A stretch of DNA of 64,000 nucleotides from Isoetes taiwanensis (lineage: Eukaryota; Streptophyta; Lycopodiopsida; Isoetales; Isoetaceae): the NCBI GenBank assembly GCA_021234155.1, contig JAJEKV010000235.1, forward strand, positions 308,001-372,000, read 5' to 3'. The notes beneath the pieces are model-generated. The model was given only the letters and a program-made list of their open reading frames with translations, did no database searches and was not told the origin of the DNA. The position numbers were made by a program, and so were the translations under genes. Shown piece by piece: positions 50,126 to 62,154 of this stretch (within the stretch, counting starts at the first letter, position 1; every line of letters begins with the position of its first letter).

Positions 50126-51917
50126 GAGCCCAACCCAAATAGGGAGTACTTAGAACCATCGTATGGACAATGTAATCAGGATTTTATTAATATATTTGCC
50201 GGGATAACCCCATCGATAAATGGGATGCCGTCAGCCCACTGTGTTTCTCGTGATGACTACGGTCCAACCCTGCCTTTAATTCATTGCAAAAAGCTTGGCC
50301 GGCCAAGCTGGCTTTGTTTTAATGTTAGACGATTCCAAAGCGGACTAGCGTGGATCCCAGAATGAGTGCCTTTCGGAACATGAAGGTTGAGAAAATGGAA
50401 GGCCGGAAAAAGAAGTTCATGAGGTGTGTGCATGAACCATTAAATGAAGTCTTCCACGCTTGATTTATAGGTATTTATAGGTAGATTTGAGAGCTCTGCT
50501 TTGCCTGCCTTATACATTTTATCACAAGCCAGATATGTATGTTCATGGCAAATACTAAACATTTCCCTTTTGTTCTAATGTATTTAGCTGGACTAAGCCC
50601 TCTTAATTCTATCGTGTCCTTGTGCTGTAACATTCATAAACGGCCTAACCAACTGGCCATAAAACATCCGAATGTTTATCTGAAATCTATTCAATTCGAT
50701 TATGGTGTGCCAAGAACGTGACTGATCCCAATTTTTTTGAAGCTCAGTTACATCTCTATTTGGATAATTTACGAGCCTGATATTCCCTTTTATTGCCACG
50801 AAATATAATGTTCTATTTCAATGCGGAGTCTGAACAAGAACACTCTTGTTCCATTTGGAGCCAAAGTACTTGGCTGTAAAAGACCATGTATACCCTTTTC
50901 TTGCCCCTAACTACAATATGCTTGCTTCTCTTCTTAATATCTAACGCAGTGCAGAAGGGTCTTGTTCCCTCTACCTGAACCATGGAGCCAAAGTGCTTGG
51001 GCCATGAAGCCTAGTTATACTTGAAACATTTGGAATCTCCAAATATTTTTTTTGATCTTTGTAATAATAAGCAATCCCTGTGCATTATATGTGCATTTCA
51101 GAAAATTGGGTGATTGGCACTATATGTGCACAATTCCTTGTGGGACTTGTGCAATGTGCAATCACTGCTGCTATGTTACATTCTATCTACAAGAAACGAG
51201 GAAGCAAGGTGAAATGATAAAGACTTGCAGTATCCTTCAGGAACAAGTTAGTAGAGAAATTTGGGTTCCTATAAAAGTGGTTGGAGTTTTAGAAATTTTA
51301 TGGATCACTTGGATTCTAAGAAAGCCCCAAGTGTGCATCCGAGTTGTCAAAGCTTAACCAAGTGATGGATCTGCAGATATGCAGTAAAAGTTAACCATGA
51401 CGCTTGTCTACTTGGGCAAGACCACAAGGAGCAACGTGGAATGAGTTATGAGTTGCCAAATGTTCCGTGATATTGATAATGCAAGGTCTTGTAATCCAAA
51501 AATGTTATTAATAGGGGGACAATCAGCCACATGATCCTCTGGAGTTTTGGGATGAGTGTGGCACCAGATATACAGCAGTTAGTCAATTTTTAAATAAACA
51601 AGTCTATTGAAAATGCAAACCTCACTTTGGGAGTCTATGAAGGAGTAAAATGAGTAGGCGACTCTCTTCAAGAGGAGAAAAAGATTTCCATATCTGGACT
51701 TCGTAGCACAAGAAGGTCTAAATAGGTAGAGAAATGAGAATATCTGAAACAAAAGTGCAATCGAAAGTGTTGAGTATTCTATTAGATATAGAAGACAGGT
51801 TCCTAGTTGCCAGGAACAGCCCCCTGAAATACCATAACGTTTGATCTTACAGTCTCTTGCCAAACCTTAATACTTTCATTCTTCCTTTTAAAACATTGCA
51901 CAGGAAGTTGAAACGTG
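50126..51917. other. 1.8-kb region without recognised genes
   Basis: No supported coding sequence. The last 40 bp extend the LINE frame of the following block leftward (KTLHRKLKRALNFSPDIV), so the LINE fragment begins slightly before the duplicated segment. Confidence 0.4.
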
Positions 51918-52733
51918 CTTTGAACTTCAGCCCTGATATAGTACCAGAAATTAAAGCTGAGTATAAAAGATTGACACGGGCAAAAAAAGAGGGCTTTCAA
52001 TCCAAAACAGAGAACACATGCTAAATCTTCTTTATAGTAATGCGTCTGGGCAGTTTTGGAGGAAATTGTCAGCTAGAAAATCAGATTGTCCTTTAAAAGA
52101 TCTAGGGGTATGGTCAGCATATGCAAACTCTCTCTTAGATGTTAAGAACCAACAGTTCTCTCAGGATGAGCTAGATCCGAGGCCTCAAGCTTCTGCCTTT
52201 TTATGGTCTCTCTCATTGAAAGGGCCATACAAAAGTTAAACACAGGGAAAGCAAAAGATTGTGAAGAATTACAAGCTGAAATGATTATACATGGGGCTAA
52301 GACATTGGCACCAGTGGTTGCAGATCGTTTTAATGAAGCTATTTGCATTGGTTTCCCACTGGTTTGGTCAAATAATGTTATAAAGCCTATCCATAAGGCG
52401 GGTGATTCTATGAATCCTACTAATTATCGCCTAATTATGATTGGGCATGTGATGGCAAAACTGCATGGATCCGCGTTGGAAATGGTCCTTAGTGATTTTG
52501 CAGAAAATTACAGCCTTAGAGCCAAGGGACAAGCTGGTTTCAGGAAAACCTTTTCCACAATTGATCATATTTTTTCTTTGAGGGCATTCATCGAGGAAGT
52601 TAAGGCAAGAAATCGGCTACTCTGTCAAGCTGTCCTAACTATGAGAGAATACAAAGCAAAAGGAGATAACTACCTGAAGTTTGCCAGATTAGCAGATCCT
52701 GCTCTGGCAGTAATGAAGCAGTTCATGCTGTAA
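51870..52733 (+). pseudogene. LINE RT fragment in duplication copy 2
   Basis: Encodes RKLKRALNFSPDIVPEIKAE, WRKLSARKSDCPLKDLGVWS and, from 52203, an open frame with LNTGKAKDCEELQAEMIIHG, SNNVIKPIHKAGDSMNPTNY, RLIMIGHVMAKL and GQAGFRKTFSTIDHIFSLRA. These are the RT fingers. At LLCQA (about 52627) the LINE similarity ends where FVDFKKAFD-type residues would follow. An unrelated tail, LTMREYKAKGDNYLKFARLA, runs to the stop at 52733. No palm domain exists, so it cannot be an active RT. Confidence 0.8.
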
Positions 52734-54293
52734 TTCTGAATTGTTACTGGTGACATATCACCAATTCAATTTTCTTACATTGTCTGTTATACTAACAAGT
52801 CCCACATTTTCTGCACATCACAATAATGAGATTGCTTGGTCAAGTAGAGGAGCTCAGTCCCTAGCTCAGCAATGAAAATTGCAACCATAAAAGACAGTGG
52901 ACATCCTTATTCTATACCACTGTTAACCTCTGTTTTCATTGCATCTATTTTTAACCAAGAATAGCTGCTTCTTACCCCATACTGAATTCAGCTTGAAATA
53001 TTACATTTATCACTCCCCTCAAGCTGCAGAAGTTGAAGCATTATTTGATGTGCTTAATAGCAGCTTGCCGAAAGTTTGGTGTGATCAGATTTGCGCACTT
53101 AGATACATGGTTTCTGGCCAATTAAATAGCGCTTCTGATCTGTGGTTTATTAAATTAGCATATAGATAATTAGCCTACCATAATTAGCATGCTAACATGG
53201 CATGCTACCGAAATACATGTCATATCACATGACAAGCGGTCTAGGGATCTTGATTGTAGCGTGTGTCTTATAGCTCATGAAATATCATAAATAAAAATCC
53301 GTAGCTTAACACAAAAAACATTTGAACAACGGGATATTACGAGCCCAAAACACACAGCAATAACTTCATTTCTCTCGTTAATGAAGAATCACAACAAAGA
53401 GATGGTGTAATGGAGGATGTTAGGAAAGGATGTCTCTTTGTATTAAGGGGATTTAAAAGATTAGCAATGTGAGAACATAAGAGTCCTTTTAGAAGAGGGA
53501 CTGATAGAAAACAAAAGGTGCCCAATGCTGACATCAGGGCGTGCTAAACATTTCAGCGGAAATGCCATTTGGACATGGCAATGTTTCATCTTTACGGGTC
53601 CTGCCTATTACATCATAAGAAGAAAATATCATTGTCTTTTCAGACATCCAACGACCTTGCGGCAACCCATGAAGTTTTATGACCATAATTCTGCATCTTT
53701 ATTTGCTCATGAGCTTGCTCAGGAAAGGAGTATCCTCATAGAACCCAAGAGGCCTAAACCAAACAGAAATTACTTTATTCTTCCTTGTTGATAAGGAGTA
53801 CAACAGGTTGGAATGATGGACAGCTTTCCAAAGAAAAGGGAACTTTACGATATTGTAACGACCTCTAAGAAAGTAAAACGGGCAGCAAAACAGAAGCATG
53901 TAGGATGCCGACTGGATCAGCTTCCTAGGGAATCTTCCATTGAATTTTTGATTAGTTGTTTTAGTCTTAGACTTTTTCAGTCTCTTGGAGGCTTTCACTG
54001 TCCTTGCACATCTTCAAGTTTGTATGTTCTTGGTCTCATAGACCCCATGCGTCTTCCGTAGACTTTAATACATCTTTCTTTCTTTCTTCCTGTTTTTTTT
54101 CCTGGATGCGTGAAGTTAAGTTGTCTTATACTCATTGAGAGTATATTTTTTGAGAGAAATTAGGGTCATATCAAAAGGAACAGGAGTTAGATTACATTGG
54201 AAGAATACAGCATAGTAAAAAAGGATCAGGAAAGCCTAGTGTTCTGATCAGGAAATTCAGCCTCACATATACATAGTTCCAAGTTCTATGACA
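51918..54293. repeat. Segmental duplication, copy 2 (2.38 kb)
   Basis: Direct-orientation partner of 27879-30448, about 24 kb away. It lacks the 208-bp LINE insertion. It lies immediately upstream of the first visible CNGC exon, with about 340 bp between them. Confidence 0.93.
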
Positions 54294-54630
54294 GATATGT
54301 TTCAACTTTCCTGACTTAGTAACCACTTGATCATATGCCATGTCTGTGTGAACGCATTTATGCTGACATGTCAGTCATGTAGGGTGTCATTGTCTTAATT
54401 TCGTTGACATTGACATTTATGCCTCTGTTAACAACTCTTCTTTTTGTTGAGAAATGTTAGTCTTGTTCTTTTCTAGTATTCTTTTTCCTTTTGCAATAGG
54501 ATCTGGGAACATTGTTGATATTCATAGATGCTTTCTGTATTGTTTTTCAAAGATGCCATTAATTTCCCTTTTTTTTTTGTTTTTTTTCCCATTAACATCA
54601 TAATTAAACATGTTTGCTCCAATCTGGCAG

Positions 54631-57600
54631 GTTTCAGAGTGATATTGGCAGTCCGGATATATTTTTAGACCCGAAAGCCTTTTTAAATACAAAACATGAA
54701 CCATTTAAAAACGAAAGTGTTCGACAACTGGGAAAGTGGTCTGGATTCCAGGGGTTTGGAAAACCATTCTCATTTGGAGTTTCCAGGGTGTTCTCTGAGG
54801 ACCATAAGGCTTCCAAGACTCAAATTTTTGACCCGAGAAGTAAATTCATTCAAAACTGGAACAAGTTCTTTGTTATATCATGTCTCATTGCAGTATTTGT
54901 CGATCCCCTCTTCTTTTATCTGCCAATCATCCAGACCAAAGACATTTGTGTTTTCTTCGATAACAGCATGAAAATTAGTGTCACAGTCCTTCGGACAATT
55001 GCAGACATTTCTTATCTATTTCACATGGTCCTCCAGTTCAGGACCGCATTTATTGCCCCGTCATCACGAATCTTTGGTCGTGGTGAGCTTGTTGTCGATC
55101 CGTTTCAGATAGCACGGAGATATCTGAGAAAGGACTTTTGGGTTGATTTTGCTGCAGTATTGCCACTACCCCAGGTATTGTCAAACTATTTTTCTTTGAA
55201 TTGGAACATATGTAATATTAAGGTCAGCCACAAATCTATTAAAATTACAGAACATAAAATTTTTAACAATGAGGATAAGAGAGAACATGCTGATTTGGTC
55301 TTAAAACCTTGGTGGAACATTATTATAATTTCTTAATAAAGGCCTGGCACGAGTTCAATTGACAATCATTGCGTCAAACAAGTATGCTTGTTAACAGTGT
55401 ACATACTGCTCTTTGGGATCATCAGGAGCTTATTCCATGTCTAAACTGATCTTCCGATTTACAGCAGCACATCACAATGCCATTGCGTGATTGCCATTCG
55501 CCCTTTGACTATATAACCTTTTGTCTACTATACGGTGCCTTGTTGGGAGGAGCACTTCTTTGTTGCATAATACTACTTCAAATTGTAATGCATCTTTGCG
55601 TGCATTTGAATCTTTCGGCTGAAATAGTGAACTTTTCCAGTTCTTCGTCTGGGTTGTGCTACCTGCCATGAAAGGTACAGTAGCAGATAACACAAAAAAT
55701 GCCCTCCGCCTTGTGGTCCTTATCCAGTATGTTCCACGATTTCTTCGGATCTTTCCATTAACTTCTCAGATGGTCAAGACTACTGGAGTTGTTACGGAGA
55801 CTGCTTGGGGTGGAGCCGCATACAACCTAGCTTTATACATGCTTGCTAGTCATGTAAGATATGCTTACCTTCTCTAATTCTTTTATTTTGGGTTCAAAGT
55901 AACGAATGTTAATTTTAGGAACTGTTTAACAAGAGATGAGTAATAATTTCTCTGAATATCCAACAAGAATTGTTGAAATAGTAAGTTAAGCAGTTATGGC
56001 TAGTAGATCAGTCATCTCTGGTTATGCACAACACTAATTTTTCAATCCATTTTACTGTCCTACCCCTCATGGGTTTGCTGCACTTATTGTTCCATGACAA
56101 CAAGATAACTGAAAATTGGTATCAGTTTTAATAAATATTGGAATAGAAATGTACATTCGGACCTTCAGATCTAGATATTTTGTTGAGTTAATGGAGTGGC
56201 AATGATATTCTCATGTGTTGTCATATTGTCCACTATAGACGTGTCTAAAACACAAATATATATTCTATCTGTAATGGTGAGTAAAGAAATTTCCTGCATG
56301 CAGCAATTTCGCTGCGGATGCGATTCGTTCCATGCAAAAATGAGGTTGCACAACATGATTAAATCTTATTTGTTAAGGGGGCATAAGCATAAGAACTTTT
56401 TTGCATTTTTATATTAGATTTTATGGATCATTATTTAAATAAAGGACTTTTGTTGCATGAAGGTGCTTGGAGCATGCTGGTACCTTTTGGCAGTTGATCG
56501 CGAAAATACATGTTGGAAAGAGCATTGTACTGATGATTGCAAATACGACTTCTTTAACTGTTATAACAGAAATGATTCAGAATGGACACTATGGAGCTCT
56601 AGTGCAGCTAAAAGTTCTTTGCAAAAAGCATGTTCTCTAGACTCCGAAGACAATGATTTTAACTTTGGCATATATAGTGATGCACTTCAGAATAGCATCA
56701 CGTCGACTACCCATGTCATTGCAAAGTATTTTTATTGTTTCTGGTGGGGGCTAAAAAACTTAAGGTAAGGTTGTCATTCTTTGCAGCACTGCCCATCCCC
56801 AGGTTTTGTTTGTTATCAGTTCTCTGATTTCTTTGTTCTAAATGAGAACGCTATTAGTTGAATATGTCCATCTCAATACATTTGGTTAATGAAGGCCGAT
56901 CTGTTACAGCACTCTTGGGCAGGGTTTAGAGACCAGTTCCTATATTGGAGAAGCTCTCTTTTCAATTACAGTGGGTATTCTAGGGCTCATACTTTTCGCA
57001 TTACTTCTTGGTAATATGCAGGTAATCTGTTCAAGATTTTTATATTTCATATTTGTTTTAGTTCTGATCAATCTTTGCTCAGATGTACATCAATGGTGAC
57101 TCTTAGTCAAGATCTTCGCCTCCTATGGACTTATTATCATAATTATAAATTTTAGCTTTTATAACTAAGAATGACTGTCAATCAATTGTCATTTTAGCTC
57201 TTATGACTAAGAATGACTGTCAATCAATTGTCAAGAGCTGCAAATCACCAAAGAACTTTATATTCTAGTTTTGGGGAATAGGGTTTTGCATAATCAACCG
57301 AAACTAGATGACATTCTGCTAATTAGATGTAAATGAACCTTGTCATGTGTCTTATGTCATCAGCTATTTTTGTTTTGCAGAGATACTTGCAGTCATTAAC
57401 TGTAAGGTTGGAGGAAATGAGGCTGAAGCGCCGAGACACAGAACAGTGGATGCGTCATCGTCAGCTTCCTCCTAGCCTGCGCGAGCGTGTTCGTCGATAT
57501 GATCAATATAAATGGGTAGCAACAAGAGGTGTTGATGAGGAAACATTGCTTCGAGGCTTGCCACATGACCTACGTAGGGAAATTAAAAGGCACCTCTGTT

Positions 57601-58383
57601 TAAAACTTGTCAAAGGGGTAAGCTATTACTAATTCGTCTTATAAAGCCTATCCTTACCTAATAACGAATGTAACAAATGATGCAAATATTTTGCAGGTGC
57701 CCATGTTCGAAAGGATGGATAATCGTCTTTTAGATGCAATATGTGAGCATTTAAAACCAGCTTTGCATACTGAAGGCACATTCATTGTGCGAGAGGGTGA
57801 TCCAGTGAACGAAATGCTTTTTATAATAAGGGGAAGCCTAGAAAGTGTAACAACCAATGGTGGGCGATCTGGATTCTTTACTGCTAGTAAATTGGGGCCA
57901 GGAGATTTCTGTGGGGAGGAACTGCTGACATGGGCATTGCATCCAAAGCCCAGCAAAGTTTTTCCTAATTCCACTCGAACTGTGAAAGCATTGGTGGAGG
58001 TGGAAGCCTTTGCTTTAAAAGGAGAAGATCTTAAAGTGGTTGCAGGCCAGTTTAGGAGATCGCATAGTAAGCAGCTACAACATACCTTCCGTTACTATTC
58101 TCAGCAGTGGAGAACATGGGCAGCGTTGTATATTCAGGCAGCTTGGAGACGTTACCAGAGGCGTAGATTTGCAGAAATAAGGCGCAAAGAGGCTGAGGCA
58201 ATTGCATTTGCAGCTGCGGACAGAGCTGCAAGTCCAAGCCTCGGAGCTACTTTGCTTGCTTCCAGATTTGCTGCAAATGCAATGCGTGGTGTACAGAGAT
58301 TGAGAATTTTAAATGCATCACAAGTCCCTAAGGTTATACGCAAGCCCGCTGAGCCAGATTTTAGCCTGGATGATGATGAATAA
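54631..58383 (+). CDS. Cyclic nucleotide-gated ion channel (plant CNGC)
   Basis: Plasma-membrane cation channel of the plant CNGC family (Ca2+ and signalling). Exons by GT-AG borders and frame: 54631-55174, 55641-55853, 56463-56764, 56910-57021, 57381-57617, 57697-58383. They join in phase to about 697 residues and stop at TAA 58381. Order: S1 near FFVISCLIAVFVDPLFFYLP; S2-S3; S4 near VVLIQYVPRFLRIFPL; S5 AAYNLALYMLASHVLGACWY; a cysteine-rich turret (CWKEHCTDDCKYDFFNC); pore STLGQGLETS; S6 ILGLILFALLLGNMQ; C-linker RYLQSLTVRLEEMRLKRRDT; cyclic-nucleotide-binding domain with FIVREGDPVNEMLFIIRGSL and GPGDFCGEELLTWAL; and an IQ-type helix WAALYIQAAWRRYQRRR that should bind calmodulin. No stop or frameshift interrupts it. 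Only about 20 N-terminal residues are missing: the first exon is not found upstream. Clade not assigned. Confidence 0.92.
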
Positions 58384-58640
58384 AAGTATCATTGTTGGTC
58401 AGAGGAGGAATTGGATGTGGCATGTGTCTATGGCACATGCATGTATGCATATAATTTTGTCCAGCCTGCTGCCCGTGATTACATGTAATTGTCACATTTT
58501 GTAACATAGAAGAATATAAATATACAGGTAATTGTCTTTTGAGGGATTGCAGTGGTCTTGCAAAAGACACCCAAGTGGTCTTGCAAAAGACACCCAATGT
58601 AGGTTCACCCAGTATTCCCCTACATATTTCTCTTATATTT
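58384..58640. other. CNGC 3' UTR and 23-bp tandem pair
   Basis: AATATAAA near 58513 could serve as a poly(A) signal. Two perfect 23-bp units (starting AGTGGTCTTGCAAAAGACAC) lie at 58551-58573 and 58574-58596. Confidence 0.5.
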
Positions 58641-59620
58641 TCGTGGGTTACAAAAGATTTCCCTTAAGCTTCCTTAAGATTCCTCCCAAGATTCTTCTAG
58701 CTTTTCTAAGATGCTATCAAGATTCTTAATATGGGACTATAAAGACACCCTTTGCAAAAGGCACCATGTGTGAAAGAATCCATTAATATTCTTTTAGGCC
58801 TCTATTCTTCTAGACTGATTCCCTCGATATTCTTCTAGATTTTTTCCCTATATTTTCTTTAACACCTAGATTTCTCTATTCCTCCTCTAATTAAGAGGGA
58901 TGTTTTATAACAACTAGTATTCACCATATTCTGAGATTCCTTCAAATTTTAAAAATTCCACAAAGATGTTCCTAGATTCTTCAAGAAGATTACCTTATAT
59001 TCTATAAGATTCCATAAACATTCATACAAAGATTCTACTAGATTCCTTTAGATCCTCTTAAGATTCCATAAGGAGTTCCCTAAGCTTCACCAATATTCTA
59101 TAAAGGTTCCTTGAATTCTCTTAGATTCCCTCCAAATCTTATTAAGATTCCCTATAAAATTCCATGAAGATTCTCTACAAAAGTATCTTAGATACTATAA
59201 CATTCCCATGGGTTACTCATTGCTCCCCTAGGTTCATTGAGATTAATGTCAAGGTTCCCCTAGATTTCTCAAGATCCCTTGAAGATTTCCCTGGATTCTC
59301 TAAGCTTCTATAAGATTCCCTTAGAGTTCCAATATTCTATAATGATTCCATTAGACTCTAGAAGATAACCTTAGGATTCTCATAACCCCTTAGATACCCA
59401 AAGATTTTCAAAAACTCTATAAGATTCTATAAAGATTCTCATAGGTTCCTCAAGGTTCCCCTAGATTCTTTCAAAGTTCCTTAATATTCTATCAAGATTC
59501 GCCAAAATTTCTTAAAGATTCTATAAATTCTCTAAGATTCCATAATGATTTTGTAAATTTTCAAATACTCTATGGAGAATCCACTAGATTCCCACAGATT
59601 CTCCAATCCTCCTATATAAT
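58640..59620. repeat. Degenerate ~10-11-bp array, AAGATTC orientation
   Basis: About 1 kb made of variants of AGATTCTNTA / AAGATTCCNT at roughly helical-turn spacing, with no coding frame. It is the reverse-complement counterpart of the array at 62690-63165. Confidence 0.8.
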
Positions 59621-59774
59621 CAAACTGTGATGTTTGTCCCTCCACCACGATCAAAAGTCCACATTGCGCCACGCGCCATAGATCTAGACCCTCAAAATTG
59701 TGCAAAAAATGAAAGGTTTATTAAATGCAACCCTTCATTCCACGTGGAATAAATAGACTCATTATTATTATTAC

Positions 59775-59817
59775 GAGAAATTTATCGCGGCGGCCTTGGC
59801 CGCCGCGAACATTTCTC
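59775..59817. other. GC-rich 43-bp palindrome
   Basis: CGCGGCGGCC (59786-59795), TT, then GGCCGCCGCG (59798-59807) form a perfect 10-bp stem. GAGAAAT and ATTTCTC at the outer ends extend it. A half-like relative occurs at 47345-47375 (GAGAAATATTCG...GGCCTTGGCC). It stands out in AT-rich surroundings. Confidence 0.85.
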
Positions 59818-60125
59818 TCCACCGAACGTTGTTAAGTTGAAACAATGCTAGTTCTAGACATGTGAAAGTTAAAGTAATTGCATTGCTCATGCCTATGTTG
59901 GTGCACGAAGCAGCTACATATTTTTGCTTGCTCTGGCTCGTCTAGCCGGAAGGTGTTTAATGCAGAAAATCGCCAGTGCGTCGCCAACCGGCAAAGCGAA
60001 CTCCAGTGCATCGCCAAGCCGGCAATTGCAGCCAGATCCATCTAAAGGATCAATCTTGAAATGCTTCAATTTTAAGTTTCGATTTGCATGAAATAATTTA
60101 CAGCATGGAAATTCCGCTTTGATCC

Positions 60126-60259
60126 AAGCTAGAACCAACTAAACCTTTGCTAAATCCAAGTCCAATCCACTTCAAAATACCGCTGTCAATTCAAGCTAGA
60201 TCCAACTAAATCTTTGCTAAATCCAAGTCGAATCCACTTCAAAATACTGCTGTCAATTC
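60126..60259. repeat. 67-bp tandem pair
   Basis: Units start at 60126 and 60193 (AAGCTAGAWCCAACTAAA) with a few mismatches. Confidence 0.85.
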
Positions 60260-60265
60260 TGAAAG

Positions 60266-60698
60266 TGTAACGTTCCTAATCGACATGCCCTTAACCAACT
60301 GGGCAAAATCGTCTAGACGTTTATGAGTAGTCACTTCTACCTATTTATGCCGGTGTCTCGGGAATGCCCCACAGGCATATTCAAGGATCGAATACTCGAG
60401 CGGTCTACCATGGGCCCGTTACAGTCTCTCCCACTAGAACTATGCTCATCCTCGCCAAGGCTATACCATATCACAATGATTACCAAGTCTGTTTAAATTA
60501 CCCATGCATATAAGCACCCATGGAGACTCGAACTCGAGACCTGCTCTGATACCAACTGTAACATTCTTAACCGACATGCCCGTAACTAACTGGGCAAAAT
60601 CGTCTAGACGTTTATGAGTAGTCGCTTCTACCCATTTATGCCGGTGTCTCTGGAACGCCCCACATGCACATTCAAGGGTCTACCATGGGCCTGTTACA
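60266..60698 (-). mobile_element. Complete TRIM element (433 bp)
   Basis: Terminal-repeat retrotransposon in miniature. LTRs at 60266-60423 (158 bp) and 60557-60698 (142 bp) both start TGTAAC and end GTTACA. The internal region is only 133 bp. On the minus strand, a perfect primer-binding site TGGTATCAGAGC (plus 60543-60554) follows the 5' LTR after 2 nt. A purine-rich AGTGGGAGAGAC directly precedes the 3' LTR. The flanks GAAAG and AAAAG are a one-mismatch 5-bp TSD. It has no coding capacity. The LTRs differ by a 16-17-bp block and several substitutions, so it is not very recent. Confidence 0.9.
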
Positions 60699-61979
60699 AA
60701 AAGACAATATCTTTTGCTTGAATTAAGTAGAACATTTGAGATCTTGCGAAATCACTCCCAAAAAGAGAAACCGTGAAGGAACAGGGCTTTCAAATCCTGG
60801 CAGTGGCATGGCGTGTAAATCTTCTGCAATAAATCAGCCCATCGGCTTCTTTGATGCCTAAAGGTCGAAATCACAAAATCTTCTGTAATAAATGAGATGT
60901 CTACGTCACGAAATCCTCCTTAATATATAAGCATATACACGTGCCTCGTCCAAGTAATTTTGAAGAGAGAAAATGTGTGAACAAAAAAATGATTATATAG
61001 GTGTCATGATTGTCCGCCATAAATGCCCGCAATGAATGAGTCTACACACGTGTCATGTTATGATAATTTTCAAGGCGTGTATTAGGATCGAGTATGAAGG
61101 ACTCCACGCCTTCTAGCCTCGCTGCTCATCAGATTTAAAAAACAAAGTTGGGTGGCCACTGCCGCCGCCCTAAGTTTTTTGCGCTCTAGTCATCAACAAA
61201 TTCAGTCTCTAAATGTTTCTCTTTTGCCGTCACCAAATATTATCCAATCACATATATATATTATAATTTTGTGAGAATACTGGATGATTTTCCAACAATT
61301 TTCAATTCGAAATTGCTGTGACACTCTATAAGCATGAAAAGAGGAAAACCTTTTCAAAGAAATTACATTCAAAATTCGAAGGGCTTGTTAGTGGGCACAT
61401 TAAAAACTCTCCTTACATCTAATAGATTTGCATCTAAAACTTGCGAAGCTATTAGAAAAGATTTGCTTTGTACCTGGAGCGGTCGCTTTTTCATGTTGAT
61501 TTTGGAGGTGCTTGGGGCTATAGAAGGAACGATCAAAGATACAAGGGAAATCAGTCACCATTTCATAAAGCGGCCATATCAACAACTTTAAAGCAAAATC
61601 ATACACTTCTGATGATCACCGGTAATTTTTGTAAAACCAGACGTGAGTTATGCAGAAAGGATCACTGCTTAAAGGCCAGTTTGGATTAATGACGATTTAA
61701 CTAAAATCCAATTCCGGCAGAGGAACGATGATACTTTGAGAATGAAGGAGGCTAGGGAAGCAGGAAAGCGTGCTTGTTGGAGAAGCAAAAGCAGCGGTAG
61801 AAGATGCATTGGAAATAACAATTGCCAGGTTAGTATGCAAGAATGTAAATACATTAACACATAGTAAGATTTGTACTATGACAGAAGTTGATGTAATTTT
61901 TTTCTTGGAAATGTGTGAACACGAGGAGAAAGGTCTCCCGGATATTTCTAGTTTCACATTGTTATATTCTATTTAGAAT
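60699..61979. other. 1.3-kb region without recognised genes
   Basis: AT-rich. Short plus-strand frames at 61334-61976 lie where the N-terminus of the following LINE could be, but no motif is recognised. Confidence 0.35.
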
Positions 61980-62154
61980 GATAAAGGATGGAATTTAAAA
62001 GGTTCTGGAGGCATTGCTTGTTACACTAGGAATGAAATTGCATATGCAGTATATGTGTTAAAGGATAAAGCATCAGCACAATACATTTGGATTGAATTGC
62101 CTGGCAGAAATAAAAAGATAGATGTGGCCAGTTGTTATTTTTCATCAAAGGACT

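Noticed and set aside
49716-50365. Open frames of 102-113 codons with repeated GNPSYFP/KGFHGNPS
   Set aside because: They read through the GGAAACCCTTCC palindromic array; the same DNA is open in several frames and has no domain.
53525-54061. Open frames of 88 and 82 codons in duplication copy 2
   Set aside because: The first is also open in copy 1 (29684-29950) and the second is broken there. They have no recognised domain and start without context; open reading in a recent duplicate is weak evidence.
60266-60698. Cassandra-type TRIM carrying 5S rRNA
   Set aside because: No 5S-like internal promoter boxes or conserved 5S segments were recognised in the LTRs; kept as a general TRIM.
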